From contig JAQGDQ010000002.1 in the NCBI GenBank assembly GCA_030141605.1, forward strand, positions 870,001-907,500: 37,500 bases of DNA, read 5' to 3'. The notes under the pieces are model-generated. The model worked only from the letters and a program-made list of their open reading frames with translations. It had not been told where the DNA came from and did not search any database. The stretch is from Tubiluchus corallicola. Taxonomy: Eukaryota > Priapulida > Priapulimorpha > Priapulimorphida > Tubiluchidae. A program made the translations under genes and the position numbers. Below are positions 35,220 through 37,500 of this stretch, one piece after another. The stretch's first letter is position 1; the number at the start of each line of letters is the position of its first letter.

Positions 35220-35570
35220 AAGATTCTAAAGTAAGGCGGACAAGGCGAGGCAAGGCACTATTTGTGAAATTGTGTTGAAACCGCCGCGAGCATCGAATAT
35301 AACATGTTGCGAGCCTATTTTTAAAACGCGCACAGCTTTGTGTGGTCTTGTATTCAACAGGCGAATAGCTGTCAGTCCCTGATATTTTTCCTCAAATCAA
35401 TTCGAGTTAATAGTTAGTTAGTTACTAATACCTTGGTGTGGCAACTTTGGCAGCTTCGACAACCAGACTTCTGCTTACTAACAACGGGCATTAACAAAAA
35501 AACTGGTTAAGAAACGCAGCAAAGGACAGTACGACCCTGCCTCGGCCGTTACATACTAATTCCGACTCTG
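35220..35570 (-). promoter_or_regulatory. CpG-richer stretch, possible CPT1 promoter or leader exon
   Basis: CpG dinucleotides are clearly more frequent here (for example the block ACCGCCGCGAGCATCGA near 35280) than in the AT-rich surroundings. A good minus-strand donor (GTTGTTA|GTAAGC) lies near 35475. It is a candidate location for the missing first non-coding exon of CPT1. No initiation site can be fixed. Confidence 0.2.
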
Positions 35571-35857
35571 TGCAACGTATGTTTCAAGCCATTCGCTCAT
35601 ATTGTATTTAACCGCCAGGTTTCCACCGTCTCGTAAAGATATACGCATATACACCGACTACCATATTCAACTAAACTCTCACGAGAATCAGAGCGCTGAC
35701 GCCTATAATCGCAAATTTTCAAAATAACAAAAAGATAACAACAAATTCTTTACGTCCACGACTATTTTTTATTCGCCAATATTCAATGAAAAGTCGCACT
35801 GTAGTAAATGATAATAAGCTAATAATTGATAATACATATAGTAAGATGCTACTATGT

Positions 35858-35871
35858 GTTGCTATGGTAAC
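35858..35871. promoter_or_regulatory. RFX X-box motif
   Basis: GTTGCTATGGTAAC fits the two-half-site X-box (GTTNCC AT GGNAAC) bound by RFX factors, with one departure in the left half. It lies a dozen bases before the GA-rich tract. No cilia-type gene is visible in the window, so its target, if any, is unknown. Confidence 0.35.
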
Positions 35872-35882
35872 CTCCTTATCAA

Positions 35883-37500
<1,618 letters not shown>

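Overview
The window is animal nuclear DNA. It is AT-rich, its genes are split by many short-to-medium introns with GT..AG borders, and it carries dead transposons and microsatellites. Two spliced protein genes can be rebuilt, both on the minus strand. The species cannot be named from sequence alone. A glycine-rich secreted protein next to a divergent CPT1 gene, plus CR1-like and I/Jockey-like LINEs, tRNA-type SINE remnants and a hAT MITE, suggests a marine or aquatic invertebrate, perhaps a mollusc or other lophotrochozoan. That placement is inference.

Layout. 1-1562: no gene seen apart from the 3' end of the first gene. 1563-5020 (minus): a three-exon gene for a roughly 299-residue secreted Gly/Ser/His/Pro-rich protein with a signal peptide, possibly an extracellular-matrix or biomineral-type protein. 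5021-10670: intergenic, with a dead CR1-type LINE fragment at 9435-9647. 10674-31532 (minus): a complete carnitine O-palmitoyltransferase 1 gene (CPT1). Its 17 coding positions give a 768-residue product that follows vertebrate CPT1 from the [10 protein letters not shown] start to the end, with all splice phases consistent. 31533-35880: upstream region, with an acceptor in the 5' UTR implying at least one more non-coding exon. 35883-36291: a long purine-rich GA/GACA microsatellite. 36292-37500 (minus): the 3' end of a LINE that runs off the window.

Main result. CPT1 contains two separate sets of duplicated, interchangeable exons. Position 6 (residues 232-257) has two 78-nt versions separated by only 56 nt. 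Position 11 (from just after the catalytic His-Ser-Trp) has three intact versions of 66, 66 and 69 nt and a probable fourth, damaged one. All are in compatible phase. A two-exon choice over about 21 residues of CPT1 has been reported for insects (from memory), probably at the same place as position 11. A three- or four-member array there, combined with a second array at position 6, would let one gene make 6-8 enzyme forms. The proteins would differ around the active site and in a conserved catalytic-domain segment, offering a splicing-based alternative to the separate CPT1A/B/C genes of vertebrates.

All coordinates were worked out by hand from splice signals and reading frame. No alignment, RNA data or database search was available.
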